Positions 1 to 7,636 of a DNA stretch of 64,000 bases are shown in pieces. Position 1 is the stretch's first letter; the number at the start of each line of letters is the position of its first letter. Under the pieces are notes generated by a model that was given only the letters and a program-made list of their open reading frames with translations, ran no database searches and was not told the DNA's origin. Location of the stretch: positions 122,667 through 186,666 of the forward strand of contig CADCJX010000008.1 of the NCBI GenBank assembly GCA_902801885.1, read 5' to 3'. Source of the DNA: an uncultured Bacteroidia bacterium (GTDB taxonomy: Bacteria; Bacteroidota; Bacteroidia; Bacteroidales; UBA932). The translations under genes and the position numbers were made by a program.

Positions 1-225
1 AAGGCTGGCTTGGTCCGCAGGAAAGTGATGCAGATACATGAACATCCTGGGTACAGCGATGAGATACGAGCCTTCGTGTTCAGACATTCCGGCAATGAAT
101 ATGCTTCATTGAGACTCAATGAATATGTCAAAAAAGCTGTCGAGGCATTGGAGATCCTTCCTGATTCAGAAGAAAAAAGCTATCTTGTAGCGATTGCTGA
201 ATTCACAGCCAGCAGGGATAAATGA
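1..225 (+). CDS. Polyprenyl diphosphate synthase, C-terminal end (partial)
   Basis: The frame is open from base 1 and ends with TGA at 223-225, so the gene begins before the window. The 74 visible codons resemble the last helices of trans-isoprenyl diphosphate synthases: a GNEYA segment, then an amphipathic helix with LNEYVKKAVEAL and an ending like LPDSEEKSYLVAIAEF. The family condenses isopentenyl diphosphate onto allylic diphosphates to make the menaquinone side chain or the lipid carrier precursor. The catalytic DDxxD motifs lie outside the window, so chain length cannot be judged. The stop overlaps the holB start (ATGA), indicating translational coupling. The TTG at 10 is an internal codon, not the start. 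Confidence 0.75.
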   Translation, partial: KAGLVRRKVMQIHEHPGYSDEIRAFVFRHSGNEYASLRLNEYVKKAVEALEILPDSEEKSYLVAIAEFTASRDK

Positions 226-1316
226 GACTTGACGGGATCATAGGGAACAGGGAAGCCGTAACTGCATTGTCGGGGATGGTCCGCGAAGGACGTATCCCTC
301 ATGCGATGATGATCTATGAGAATGATGGCTGCGGAGCCATGGCCATCGTCCTTGCCTTCCTCAGCGAGGTTTTCTCGGATGAGCACAAGGTTTCCGGATT
401 GATCCATCCTGATGTTCACTATGTCTATCCTGTCGCTTCCGGCAGCAAGGTGACAGAGAAGGTACAGAACCTTCGCGCCGAATTATTCCTGAAATACTGG
501 CGCGACTTGATGAAAGAGAATCCTTATGCTCTTGAATCAGAGGTTAACGAGGCTTTCGGAATAGAAGGGAAGCAGACGGTCATCAACAATGCCGAGGCTA
601 AGGAGATTCTCGAAACCATCTATCTTACCCCTGTTGAAGGCGGGTGGAAGGCGGTGGTGGTCTACCTGCCGGAGAAGATGAATGCGACTGCTGCCAACCG
701 TCTGCTGAAAGCAATCGAAGAACCACCGGAGAAGACTCTTTTTCTGATGGTAACACATGCCCCGGAGAAAGTCATGCAGACCATTTCTTCAAGATGCCAG
801 GCCTTGCGGATCCTCCCATATCCCAAAGAGGAGATAACCCTCATCCTTACCTCGGTGTTCGGAAAAGAGCCATCCGAGGCCGCTGCAGCTGCCCAGGTTT
901 CAGGAGGAAGTGTCGGAGCTGCAATCCATTTCCTTTCCGACAGCGAAGACCATCAGATGCAGATGGAGATATTCACGAACCTGATGAATGCCATTGCATC
1001 CAGGGATCTGGCTGCTGCTCTTTCATGCGGTGACATGCTCTCCGAGCTTGGTTCCCGCGAAAAACAGAAAGCTTTTTGTAAATTTGCCGGAGAGTGCCTC
1101 AGGAAGATATTCCTGATTCAACAGGATTTGCCAGGGATAGCCGGCATCCCTGATGATGAGGTGGAATTGTTCTCTTCCCTGGCAGGGAAGTTCAAGAAGA
1201 GTTTCCCCAGGCAGGCCGCTTCAAGCCTTGACAGGGCGCAGATGCTGATCGACCGGAACGTGAGCCAGAAAATCCTTTTCTGCGAGCTTGTCACAAGGTT
1301 ATATTCATTTTATTGA
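222..1316 (+). CDS. holB: DNA polymerase III delta' subunit
   Basis: This is a clamp-loader subunit that helps load the sliding clamp during replication. The N-terminus (IIGNREAVTAL) matches the start of the AAA+ domain of delta'. The P-loop position (around residues 31-42, YENDGCGAMAIV) lacks the GK[ST] of an active ATPase, as is usual for delta'. An EEPPEKT box at about residue 164 and an SSRCQ box at about 188 (the SRC arginine-finger motif) are conserved in the family. Its 364 residues fit the Bacteroidetes form. It overlaps the upstream gene by 4 bases and is followed immediately by ricT. Confidence 0.88.
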   Translation: MRLDGIIGNREAVTALSGMVREGRIPHAMMIYENDGCGAMAIVLAFLSEVFSDEHKVSGLIHPDVHYVYPVASGSKVTEKVQNLRAELFLKYWRDLMKENPYALESEVNEAFGIEGKQTVINNAEAKEILETIYLTPVEGGWKAVVVYLPEKMNATAANRLLKAIEEPPEKTLFLMVTHAPEKVMQTISSRCQALRILPYPKEEITLILTSVFGKEPSEAAAAAQVSGGSVGAAIHFLSDSEDHQMQMEIFTNLMNAIASRDLAAALSCGDMLSELGSREKQKAFCKFAGECLRKIFLIQQDLPGIAGIPDDEVELFSSLAGKFKKSFPRQAASSLDRAQMLIDRNVSQKILFCELVTRLYSFY

Positions 1317-1324
1317 AACGAGTG

Positions 1325-2503
1325 ATGGACAACACATACAACGAGACCATTCAGTTCGACTGCAACCGCGGATGTACCGTTATCCGCGACCAGGAGACGG
1401 GAGAGTATGACTGCAACTACCGTCAGGGATGCTGCAAGCTTGAATCGTACAATTGGCTGAAGGGTGTTACCCAGGAGCAGTACAAGGATCTTTTCGAGGT
1501 ACGCTTCAAGAACACCCGCAAGGGAATATACATAAATGCCTCCGGGCAGGGAATCAAGACCGGTGACCTGGTGATCGTAGAAGCTTCCAATGGACATGAT
1601 CTTGGAATAGTTACCCTGGAGGGCCCCATCGTGGGGAGGCAGATGAAATGCAAGGGTGTCGACCCGGATACCAATCCCTTGAAGAAAATCTACCGCAGAG
1701 CGAAACCTTTCGACATAGTCAAGTGGCAGGAGGCCATTGCCCGTGAACAGGACACCATGATCCAGGCGAGGCGCATTGCGGCAGAGTTAGGCCTTGACAT
1801 GAAGATCGGGGATGTGGAATTCCAGGGCGACGGCACCAAGGCCATCTTCTATTACATCGCCGACGGCCGAGTGGATTTCCGCCAGTTGATCAAGGTCTAC
1901 GCTGAAGAATTCCGCATAAGGATAGAGATGAAGCAGATCGGAGCCCGCCAGGAAGCCGGACTCATCGGGGGATTGGGCGTCTGCGGCAGGGAACTTTGCT
2001 GCGCCAATTACATAACCAGTTTCCAGTCCATCTCGACATCTGCTGCCCGGACACAGGACCTTTCCCTGAATCCACAGAAACTTGCAGGTCAGTGCGGGAA
2101 GCTTAAGTGCTGCCTCAACTACGAGGTCGCCAATTACCTGGATGCCCAGACAAGGATCCCCAAGGTCACCGAACCGCTTGAGTTCGAGGACGGACCAGCC
2201 TACCTGGTCAAGACTGACATCCTCCAGGAGACCATGTACTTCTCCTACGAGAAAGGGTCCCTGTCCAATCTTTATGCCCTCAGTGCCGACGAGGTCAGGG
2301 AAATAATCATGATGAACCGCAACGGAGAAAGGCCGGAGTCCCTTAAGTTTGAACCGGAACCTGCGGGGCCCCAATTCATCTCTGCTGTCGGTGACGACAG
2401 CATCACCAGGTTCGACAAACCCAAGAAGAGCAAGAACAAGAACCGTGGCCGCAACAACCGGAAGAACGGACGCGGCAAGAGGCCTTCAAAAGAACAATCC
2501 TGA
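1325..2503 (+). CDS. ricT: PSP1-domain protein, RicT-like
   Basis: This is a PSP1 (YaaT/RicT) family protein. In Bacillus, RicT belongs to an Fe-S-containing complex that promotes RNA maturation; in Bacteroidetes the role is inferred only. Several cysteine clusters are visible: an N-terminal C...C and GCC, then CGRELCC at about residues 222-228 and CGKLKCC at about 258-264, suited to metal-cluster binding. The C-terminus is a long basic tail rich in Lys, Asn and Arg, possibly RNA-binding. The frame opens at a TTG at 1313 overlapping the holB stop, but ATG 1325 is the more likely start. The order holB-ricT-gldH recurs in Bacteroidetes as far as I recall. Confidence 0.82.
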   Translation: MDNTYNETIQFDCNRGCTVIRDQETGEYDCNYRQGCCKLESYNWLKGVTQEQYKDLFEVRFKNTRKGIYINASGQGIKTGDLVIVEASNGHDLGIVTLEGPIVGRQMKCKGVDPDTNPLKKIYRRAKPFDIVKWQEAIAREQDTMIQARRIAAELGLDMKIGDVEFQGDGTKAIFYYIADGRVDFRQLIKVYAEEFRIRIEMKQIGARQEAGLIGGLGVCGRELCCANYITSFQSISTSAARTQDLSLNPQKLAGQCGKLKCCLNYEVANYLDAQTRIPKVTEPLEFEDGPAYLVKTDILQETMYFSYEKGSLSNLYALSADEVREIIMMNRNGERPESLKFEPEPAGPQFISAVGDDSITRFDKPKKSKNKNRGRNNRKNGRGKRPSKEQS

Positions 2504-2510
2504 CCTTCAG

Positions 2511-2951
2511 ATGAAAGGACGCCTGCTCATAATCATCCTTGCTTCAGTGCTGGCTTCCTGTTCCAGGCCCTCATCTTACGAGCCATTCGTGATGAAGGAG
2601 AAGGCCGAGTACGGGGACACCTATCCTTTCGTCCTGGATCTTTCTGACACGACGGTCTCTTACAGCCTGGCATTTTACACCAGGCTTGAACGGGCTGCTT
2701 TCGGGGAGTTTCCAGAGGAGGACATCATATTGGATCTGAGGTGGTTCTCTCCTTCTGATTCGATTTTTGCCGACACCACGGTTATCAGGGTAGGAGTGCC
2801 TCTTGATTCAGCTTATTATTCAAGGGATTTCGTAAGCAATTACCGCGATCCCTTCTCACTCCCTGAAAAAGGGGAGTGGCGCCTGAAAGCAAAGGTCGTC
2901 AATGATGCACAGTCTTTGCGGGGGCTGGGGCTTATTTTGAAAAGATATTGA
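2511..2951 (+). CDS. gldH: GldH-type lipoprotein
   Basis: This is a 146-residue lipoprotein with an N-terminal hydrophobic segment and a lipobox (VLASC) placing the acylated cysteine at about residue 17. The body (AEYGDTYPFVLDLSDT, then FPEEDIILDLRWFSPS) and the position downstream of ricT fit GldH. GldH is needed for gliding in Flavobacterium but is kept in many non-gliding Bacteroidales, where its role is unknown. A longer reading of the same frame runs back into ricT; ATG 2511, directly before the signal peptide, is the start. Its stop overlaps the trmB start by one base (TGATG). Confidence 0.8.
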   Translation: MKGRLLIIILASVLASCSRPSSYEPFVMKEKAEYGDTYPFVLDLSDTTVSYSLAFYTRLERAAFGEFPEEDIILDLRWFSPSDSIFADTTVIRVGVPLDSAYYSRDFVSNYRDPFSLPEKGEWRLKAKVVNDAQSLRGLGLILKRY

Positions 2952-3763
2952 TGGGACACGATAAACTCAGAAAATTCGCGGAGAACGAGACCTTCCGCTG
3001 CCTTCTTCAACCGGAGGCTTCATTGGTGCTTGACAAGAGCGGGAATCCTGCGGATGGACTCCGTCTTAAAGACCATCCGGTCAAGGGCAGGTGGAATGAA
3101 ACGATGTTTGCGACAGACCAGCCGATCGTCCTTGAACTGGGATGCGGTAAGGGTGAGTACACCATCGATCTTTCTAAGAGGGTCCCTGACCGGAATTACA
3201 TCGGAGTTGACATAAAGGGTGCGAGACTCTGGAGAGGGGCTAAGACTGCGACGGAGGAAGGGCTTCCTAACGTGGCTTTCCTGAGGACCAGGATAGAGTT
3301 CATCGAAGCCTTTTTCGGCCCCGGAGAGGTCTCGGAGATCTGGCTGACGTTCTCTGATCCCCAACTCAAGAGTGAGAACAGCCGTCTGACCAGTCCACTC
3401 TTCCTGGAACGGTACCGTAAGTTCCTGAAGCCTGGTGGAATCATCCATCTCAAGACTGACAGCCGCTTCCTCCATGAATATACGATGGCCGTCGCCACCG
3501 AGAACAATCTCTCCGTCCTCGCTTCCACTACGGACCTGTACGAAGCTGTGCCGGGTTTTATCGAAACAAACGAAGCTTTGTACGAGGTGCAGACGTTCTA
3601 CGAGAGGATGTTCCTGTCGCAGGGGTACAAGATAACCTACATGGCCTTCACGATAGACCATGACGGCCCTTACATGCATCCTCGGAGTTTTGATTCAGAT
3701 TATTGGCGTTCAGTAGAAGGCCCCCGGCGCTTCTCTCACTCTCCTGCTTCCTCCCAGAGATAG
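2951..3763 (+). CDS. trmB: tRNA (guanine-N7)-methyltransferase
   Basis: The enzyme methylates G46 of tRNA using S-adenosylmethionine. The SAM-binding motif LELGCGKGEYTIDL lies at about residues 60-73, followed by IGVDIKG and RNxx-type spacing, and then LTFSDPQ, the family signature equivalent of FPDPW. The C-terminal LKTDSRFLHEY segment is also typical. The protein is 270 residues long; a TTG three bases upstream is in frame but ATG 2951 is favoured. Its 3' end overlaps the convergent U32 gene by 28 bases, and I see no terminator hairpin there. Confidence 0.92.
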   Translation: MGHDKLRKFAENETFRCLLQPEASLVLDKSGNPADGLRLKDHPVKGRWNETMFATDQPIVLELGCGKGEYTIDLSKRVPDRNYIGVDIKGARLWRGAKTATEEGLPNVAFLRTRIEFIEAFFGPGEVSEIWLTFSDPQLKSENSRLTSPLFLERYRKFLKPGGIIHLKTDSRFLHEYTMAVATENNLSVLASTTDLYEAVPGFIETNEALYEVQTFYERMFLSQGYKITYMAFTIDHDGPYMHPRSFDSDYWRSVEGPRRFSHSPASSQR

Positions 3764-5004
3764 AGCCTGTCACCACGGCGAAGTTTCTTCTCTCCCTTCC
3801 AGTCTTCAGGGAAGGTTACCGGTATTGAACAAACTTCCCCTTTGCGAACCTCCCGGGCAGGCTTCAGGTCAACCCTTATCTCTTCGACGGAGCCTTCGTA
3901 GACTCCGGTAGTGGACCCGATGACCAGATAGTCATCCCCAACTTTCATCTCACCTGATTCCATAGTGATCTCTGCAACACCCAGCCGGTCGTACCAGTTG
4001 GTGACCTTACCGACGTAGGTCTTCCGGCGGGTGGCATGGCTGCCGTAGATTTCACTCCATTCAGCCATCTTGGCGCCTTGGTAGTAGCCGTCCCAGAACC
4101 CCCGGTTGAAGACTTCTGCAAGCTGCTCTTTGAGCCCTGAAGCCATCTCCCGTGAATATGTCCCATCGCACACTGCATCCGCTGCACGACGGTAGCATGA
4201 AGTAGTCCTTTTGACATATTCAGCGGACCTGGCCCTTCCCTCGATCTTGAAAACCTTGACACCGGCATCTATGATCTTGTCCATGAATTCTATGGTGCAA
4301 AGATCTTTCGGGGAGAGAAGGTACTTGTTCTGCAAGTGCAGCTTTTCTCCAGTCTCAAGGTCTGTAAGTTCATAACCCCTTCTGCAAAGCTGGTAACATT
4401 CTCCGCGGTTGGCAGAATGCCCACATCCATGAAGGCTCAGATAGCATTTGCCTGAAACCGCCATGCACAGAGCTCCATGGGCGAACATCTCTATCCTTAC
4501 CAAGTTGCCGGATGGCCCTTTTATGCCCTCCGTGACTATAGCTTCGTGGATGGCCTTGACCTGTTTGAGAGTGAGTTCCCTGGCGAGGACTACCACGTCG
4601 GCGAACTCTGAGTAGAATCGCAGGGCTTCAATGTTGGAGATGTTGAGCTGGGTCGAGGCATGGACTTCCATCCCTATGCTTCTGCAGTAAGCGATGGCAG
4701 CCATGTCCGAGGCGATGACCGCATCCACGCCGGCCTTCTTTGCGGCGTCAAGGGTCTCTCTCATTGCTGCAAGGTCATCCTCATAGAGAGCGATGTTGAG
4801 AGTCATGTAGGTCTTTACTCCATTCTCACGGCAGATGTCTACGATTTCGCACAGGTCTTCCGGATGGAAGTTGCCTGCCGAATGCGAGCGCATGTTCAGC
4901 CGTCCTACACCGAAGTAGACCGAGTCTGCTCCGCCTCCGATTGCAGCCTTCAGGCATTCGAAATTGCCTGCAGGTGCCATGATCTCAAGTTCCTTGCTGT
5001 CCAT
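3736..5004 (-). CDS. trhP: U32 family tRNA hydroxylation protein (TrhP/YegQ-like)
   Basis: This is a peptidase-U32 family protein. Members of the YegQ branch act with Fe-S chemistry in prephenate-dependent 5-hydroxylation of uridine 34 in tRNA rather than as true proteases. The N-terminus (MAPAGNFECLKAAIGGGADSV) is typical. The U32 signature lies near residues 165-200: EMFAHGALCMAVSGKCYLS, then a cysteine series (GCGH...GECYQLC) fitting a metal cluster. Its 422 residues compare with about 450 in E. coli YegQ. A -7 box (TATCTTTG) lies 23 bases upstream of the start. It is divergent from malQ. Confidence 0.82.
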   Translation of the reverse strand: MDSKELEIMAPAGNFECLKAAIGGGADSVYFGVGRLNMRSHSAGNFHPEDLCEIVDICRENGVKTYMTLNIALYEDDLAAMRETLDAAKKAGVDAVIASDMAAIAYCRSIGMEVHASTQLNISNIEALRFYSEFADVVVLARELTLKQVKAIHEAIVTEGIKGPSGNLVRIEMFAHGALCMAVSGKCYLSLHGCGHSANRGECYQLCRRGYELTDLETGEKLHLQNKYLLSPKDLCTIEFMDKIIDAGVKVFKIEGRARSAEYVKRTTSCYRRAADAVCDGTYSREMASGLKEQLAEVFNRGFWDGYYQGAKMAEWSEIYGSHATRRKTYVGKVTNWYDRLGVAEITMESGEMKVGDDYLVIGSTTGVYEGSVEEIRVDLKPAREVRKGEVCSIPVTFPEDWKGEKKLRRGDRLYLWEEAGE

Positions 5005-5026
5005 TATCCTTCTTCAATGTGAGTTG

Positions 5027-5074
5027 CAAAGATAGCCATTTTCAGATATTTTGGCTATATTGCACTCTCGTGCA
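5027..5074. promoter_or_regulatory. Divergent promoter region with two inverted repeats (trhP/malQ)
   Basis: On the minus strand TATCTTTG (5034-5027) is a perfect Bacteroidetes -7 box for trhP, though no clear -33 TTTG is seen. Overlapping it is a perfect 7-bp inverted repeat, ATAGCCA (5032-5038) and TGGCTAT (5052-5058), with 13 bases between. A second one follows, TGCAC-TCTC-GTGCA (5061-5074). Their position between divergent genes suggests operators, possibly for malQ. No regulator gene is adjacent. Confidence 0.45.
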
Positions 5075-5097
5075 CTAGAAGCACTATGTGAATAATC

Positions 5098-7497
5098 ATG
5101 AAAGTCAGAATCAGCATTGAGTATTTCACCTCATTCGGTGAAAGTGTCTGCATGGTCTTAAGGGACGGCAAGGTTGTCCCGATGCAGTATGTCCTGCAAG
5201 GTGTCTGGATGACCGACACCGAGATCCCTGCCAGCGCCAGATCACTTGACTACACCTTTGAATTACGTAGGAACGGAACCACCTTAAGGCGGGAATGGTC
5301 CGGGCACAGTATTCCCCTGCCTTCAGGCAAGAGACCTTCTTCCCTGGAGGTCCGTGATGCATGGCACGACAGGCCTGCCGATTCCCCGTTCTGGACCAAA
5401 GCGTTCACAGATGTCATATTCCGCAAAAAGGTGCCTTCAAGAGTTTCCAGGAAGGGTAATCTTGCGATCATGGTAGCTTCTTCCGCGGTGAGGCGCGGAG
5501 AAATCCTTGCTATAGCCGGAAGCGGCCCTGCTCTTGGTGACTGGAAGAAGTTCACCCCACTTTACTCTGCCGGTTCTCCGCTTTGGAGTATATTCCTGGA
5601 CGTCAATGAACCTTTCGAGTACAAGTTCGTCATCATAGATTCGGAGACCAGGGAACCTAAGTTCTGGGAATCAGGCCCCAACCATTCCTCCCGTGAAGTA
5701 CCCGGGGCGGATTCACTCCTTGTCCTTAGGGATAAGGAGCCGGTCTTCGATAGGATGCCATGGAGAGGATCCGGCGTCGCCATACCGGTCTTCTCCTTGC
5801 GCAGTGATGACAGTTTCGGCGTCGGCGAGTTCCGTGATATCCGGAAACTGGCCGACTGGGCTGCCGCCTCAGGACTGAGTGTCATCCAGATCCTTCCGAT
5901 CAACGACACCACGATGACCCGGACATGGACGGATTCGTACCCTTACAATGCCAATTCCACTTTTGCACTCCACCCTCAGTTCATTTCCTTGCCGGAAGCC
6001 GGATTGAAGGTTACCAAGGAGTACCTTTCCCTCCAGAAAGAGCTCAATTCGCTCCCTCAGATCGATTACGAACGGGTGAACAATGAAAAGGACCGCTTCC
6101 TGAGGAAGGCCTTCAAGACTGTCGGCAAGAAGGCCATGGCAGGTGAGGACTACAAGGCTTTTTACAATGCCAACGAGCATTGGCTTGTCCCGTATGCTGC
6201 TTTCTGTGTCCTCAGGGACCTGAACGGCACTCCGGAATTCGGCAAATGGAAGGAGCTTTCTGAATATTCAAGGACGGCGGTTGACGCTTTCCGCAGCGAG
6301 CATTCCGAAGAGATGGATTTCTACCTCTGGGAGCAGTTCTGCCTGGATGCACAGCTCAAGGATGCCGTTGAATATGCCCATTCAAAGGGAGTGGCCATCA
6401 AGGGCGACCTGCCAATCGGCATAAGCCGGACCAGCGTGGACGCGTGGCAGTACCCTGAACTCTTCAATCTTGATTCACAGGCTGGTGCACCGCCGGATGC
6501 TTTTTCAGAGGACGGCCAGAACTGGGGTTTCCCGACCTACAACTGGGAAGAGATGGCCAAGGACGGCTACGGATGGTGGAAGGCCCGCCTTGGGAAGATG
6601 AGCGAATATTTTGATGCTTTCCGGATTGACCACATCCTCGGCTTCTTCCGCATCTGGGAGATTCCTCTCGGAATCAAGTCCGGCTTGCTTGGACATTTCA
6701 ATCCTGCCCTTCCTTATTCAAAGGATGAACTTGTCGGCAGGGGATTCGATCCGGCTTCAGAACTCTTCGTGCCGGATCCTCATCGAGAAGGGTGGTACCA
6801 TCCTAGGATATCTTCCCAGAACACCCAAGCTTTCCAAGCCCTGGACGAGGGCCTTAAAAACTCCTATAACGACCTCTACAATGATTTCTTCTACCGTCGT
6901 CACAATTCCTTCTGGAAGGAGACCGCGATGAAGAAACTCCCTGCGCTTCTGGATTCGACCAAGATGCTTGCCTGCGGAGAAGATCTGGGCATGATTCCGG
7001 CATGTGTACCGGAAACCATGGAAGAACTCAGGATACTGTCCCTGGAGGTCCAGAGGATGCCCAAATCACCAGAAGACTTATTCGGACACACATCGGCCTA
7101 TCCTTACATGTCAGTCTGCACAACTGGTTCGCATGACACATCGTCACTCCGAGCCTGGTGGGAGGAAGACCGTCAGATGACAGACAGGTATTTCCACGAG
7201 GAACTTCACTGCGAAGGCAAGGCTCCTTACAGCTGCGAGCCCTGGATCTGCGAACGGATCATCCGCGATCATCTTGAGTCTCCGTCCATGTTCTGCATCC
7301 TCCCTCTCCAGGACTGGACGTCGATAGACTCTTCAGTCCGTTATCCCGGCAATCCTGAAGACGAGCGGATCAATGTCCCGGCCAATCCCCGTCACTACTG
7401 GAGATGGAGAATGCCTCTGACACTAGAAGAACTCATCTCACATCAGGATTTCTGCAAGCATGTCAATGACATGATAGTTGCCTCGGGAAGGGGATAG
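5098..7497 (+). CDS. malQ: 4-alpha-glucanotransferase with N-terminal starch-binding domains (GH77)
   Basis: This amylomaltase transfers alpha-1,4-glucan segments between maltodextrins, in the cytoplasm. The first ~110 residues look like a diverged CBM20. A clearer CBM20 follows at about 120-215 (LAIAGSGPALGDWKKFTPL ... YKFVI). The GH77 barrel starts near 225 with a glycine-rich SDDSFGVGEF segment. Catalytic motifs are present: the nucleophile Asp in FRIDHILGFFRIWE (about 505), the acid Glu in ACGEDLGMIP (about 625) and HD in TTGSHDTSS (about 678). At 799 residues it is the large plant DPE2-like form common in Bacteroidetes. No starch PUL genes are nearby, so a role in glycogen or maltodextrin recycling is inferred. 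Confidence 0.92.
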   Translation: MKVRISIEYFTSFGESVCMVLRDGKVVPMQYVLQGVWMTDTEIPASARSLDYTFELRRNGTTLRREWSGHSIPLPSGKRPSSLEVRDAWHDRPADSPFWTKAFTDVIFRKKVPSRVSRKGNLAIMVASSAVRRGEILAIAGSGPALGDWKKFTPLYSAGSPLWSIFLDVNEPFEYKFVIIDSETREPKFWESGPNHSSREVPGADSLLVLRDKEPVFDRMPWRGSGVAIPVFSLRSDDSFGVGEFRDIRKLADWAAASGLSVIQILPINDTTMTRTWTDSYPYNANSTFALHPQFISLPEAGLKVTKEYLSLQKELNSLPQIDYERVNNEKDRFLRKAFKTVGKKAMAGEDYKAFYNANEHWLVPYAAFCVLRDLNGTPEFGKWKELSEYSRTAVDAFRSEHSEEMDFYLWEQFCLDAQLKDAVEYAHSKGVAIKGDLPIGISRTSVDAWQYPELFNLDSQAGAPPDAFSEDGQNWGFPTYNWEEMAKDGYGWWKARLGKMSEYFDAFRIDHILGFFRIWEIPLGIKSGLLGHFNPALPYSKDELVGRGFDPASELFVPDPHREGWYHPRISSQNTQAFQALDEGLKNSYNDLYNDFFYRRHNSFWKETAMKKLPALLDSTKMLACGEDLGMIPACVPETMEELRILSLEVQRMPKSPEDLFGHTSAYPYMSVCTTGSHDTSSLRAWWEEDRQMTDRYFHEELHCEGKAPYSCEPWICERIIRDHLESPSMFCILPLQDWTSIDSSVRYPGNPEDERINVPANPRHYWRWRMPLTLEELISHQDFCKHVNDMIVASGRG

Positions 7498-7564
7498 GAG
7501 ACGTCAGCATTCACCACATGTGATTGTGCTGGTACGCAATTACCTGTCAGATAATTAAATAAAT

Positions 7565-7598
7565 AAAGAGACGGTCCCGAATTAAGGACCGTCTCTTT
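7565..7598. terminator. Bidirectional intrinsic terminator
   Basis: A perfect 13-bp stem, AAAGAGACGGTCC (7565-7577) pairing with GGACCGTCTCTTT (7586-7598), has an 8-base loop and A/T runs on both sides. It sits between the convergent ends of malQ and the large lipoprotein gene and can serve both. Confidence 0.9.
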
Positions 7599-7636
7599 GC
7601 TTTAATGATTGAAAACCAATCTATTGGATAGCAGGA

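Noticed and set aside
2349-2510. A longer gldH reading that starts inside ricT.
   Set aside because: The extension overlaps the ricT coding region in another frame, while ATG 2511 directly precedes a signal peptide with lipobox.
3020-3679. A 219-codon minus-strand ORF over trmB.
   Set aside because: It is the shadow of a well-supported trmB gene and has no recognisable domain.
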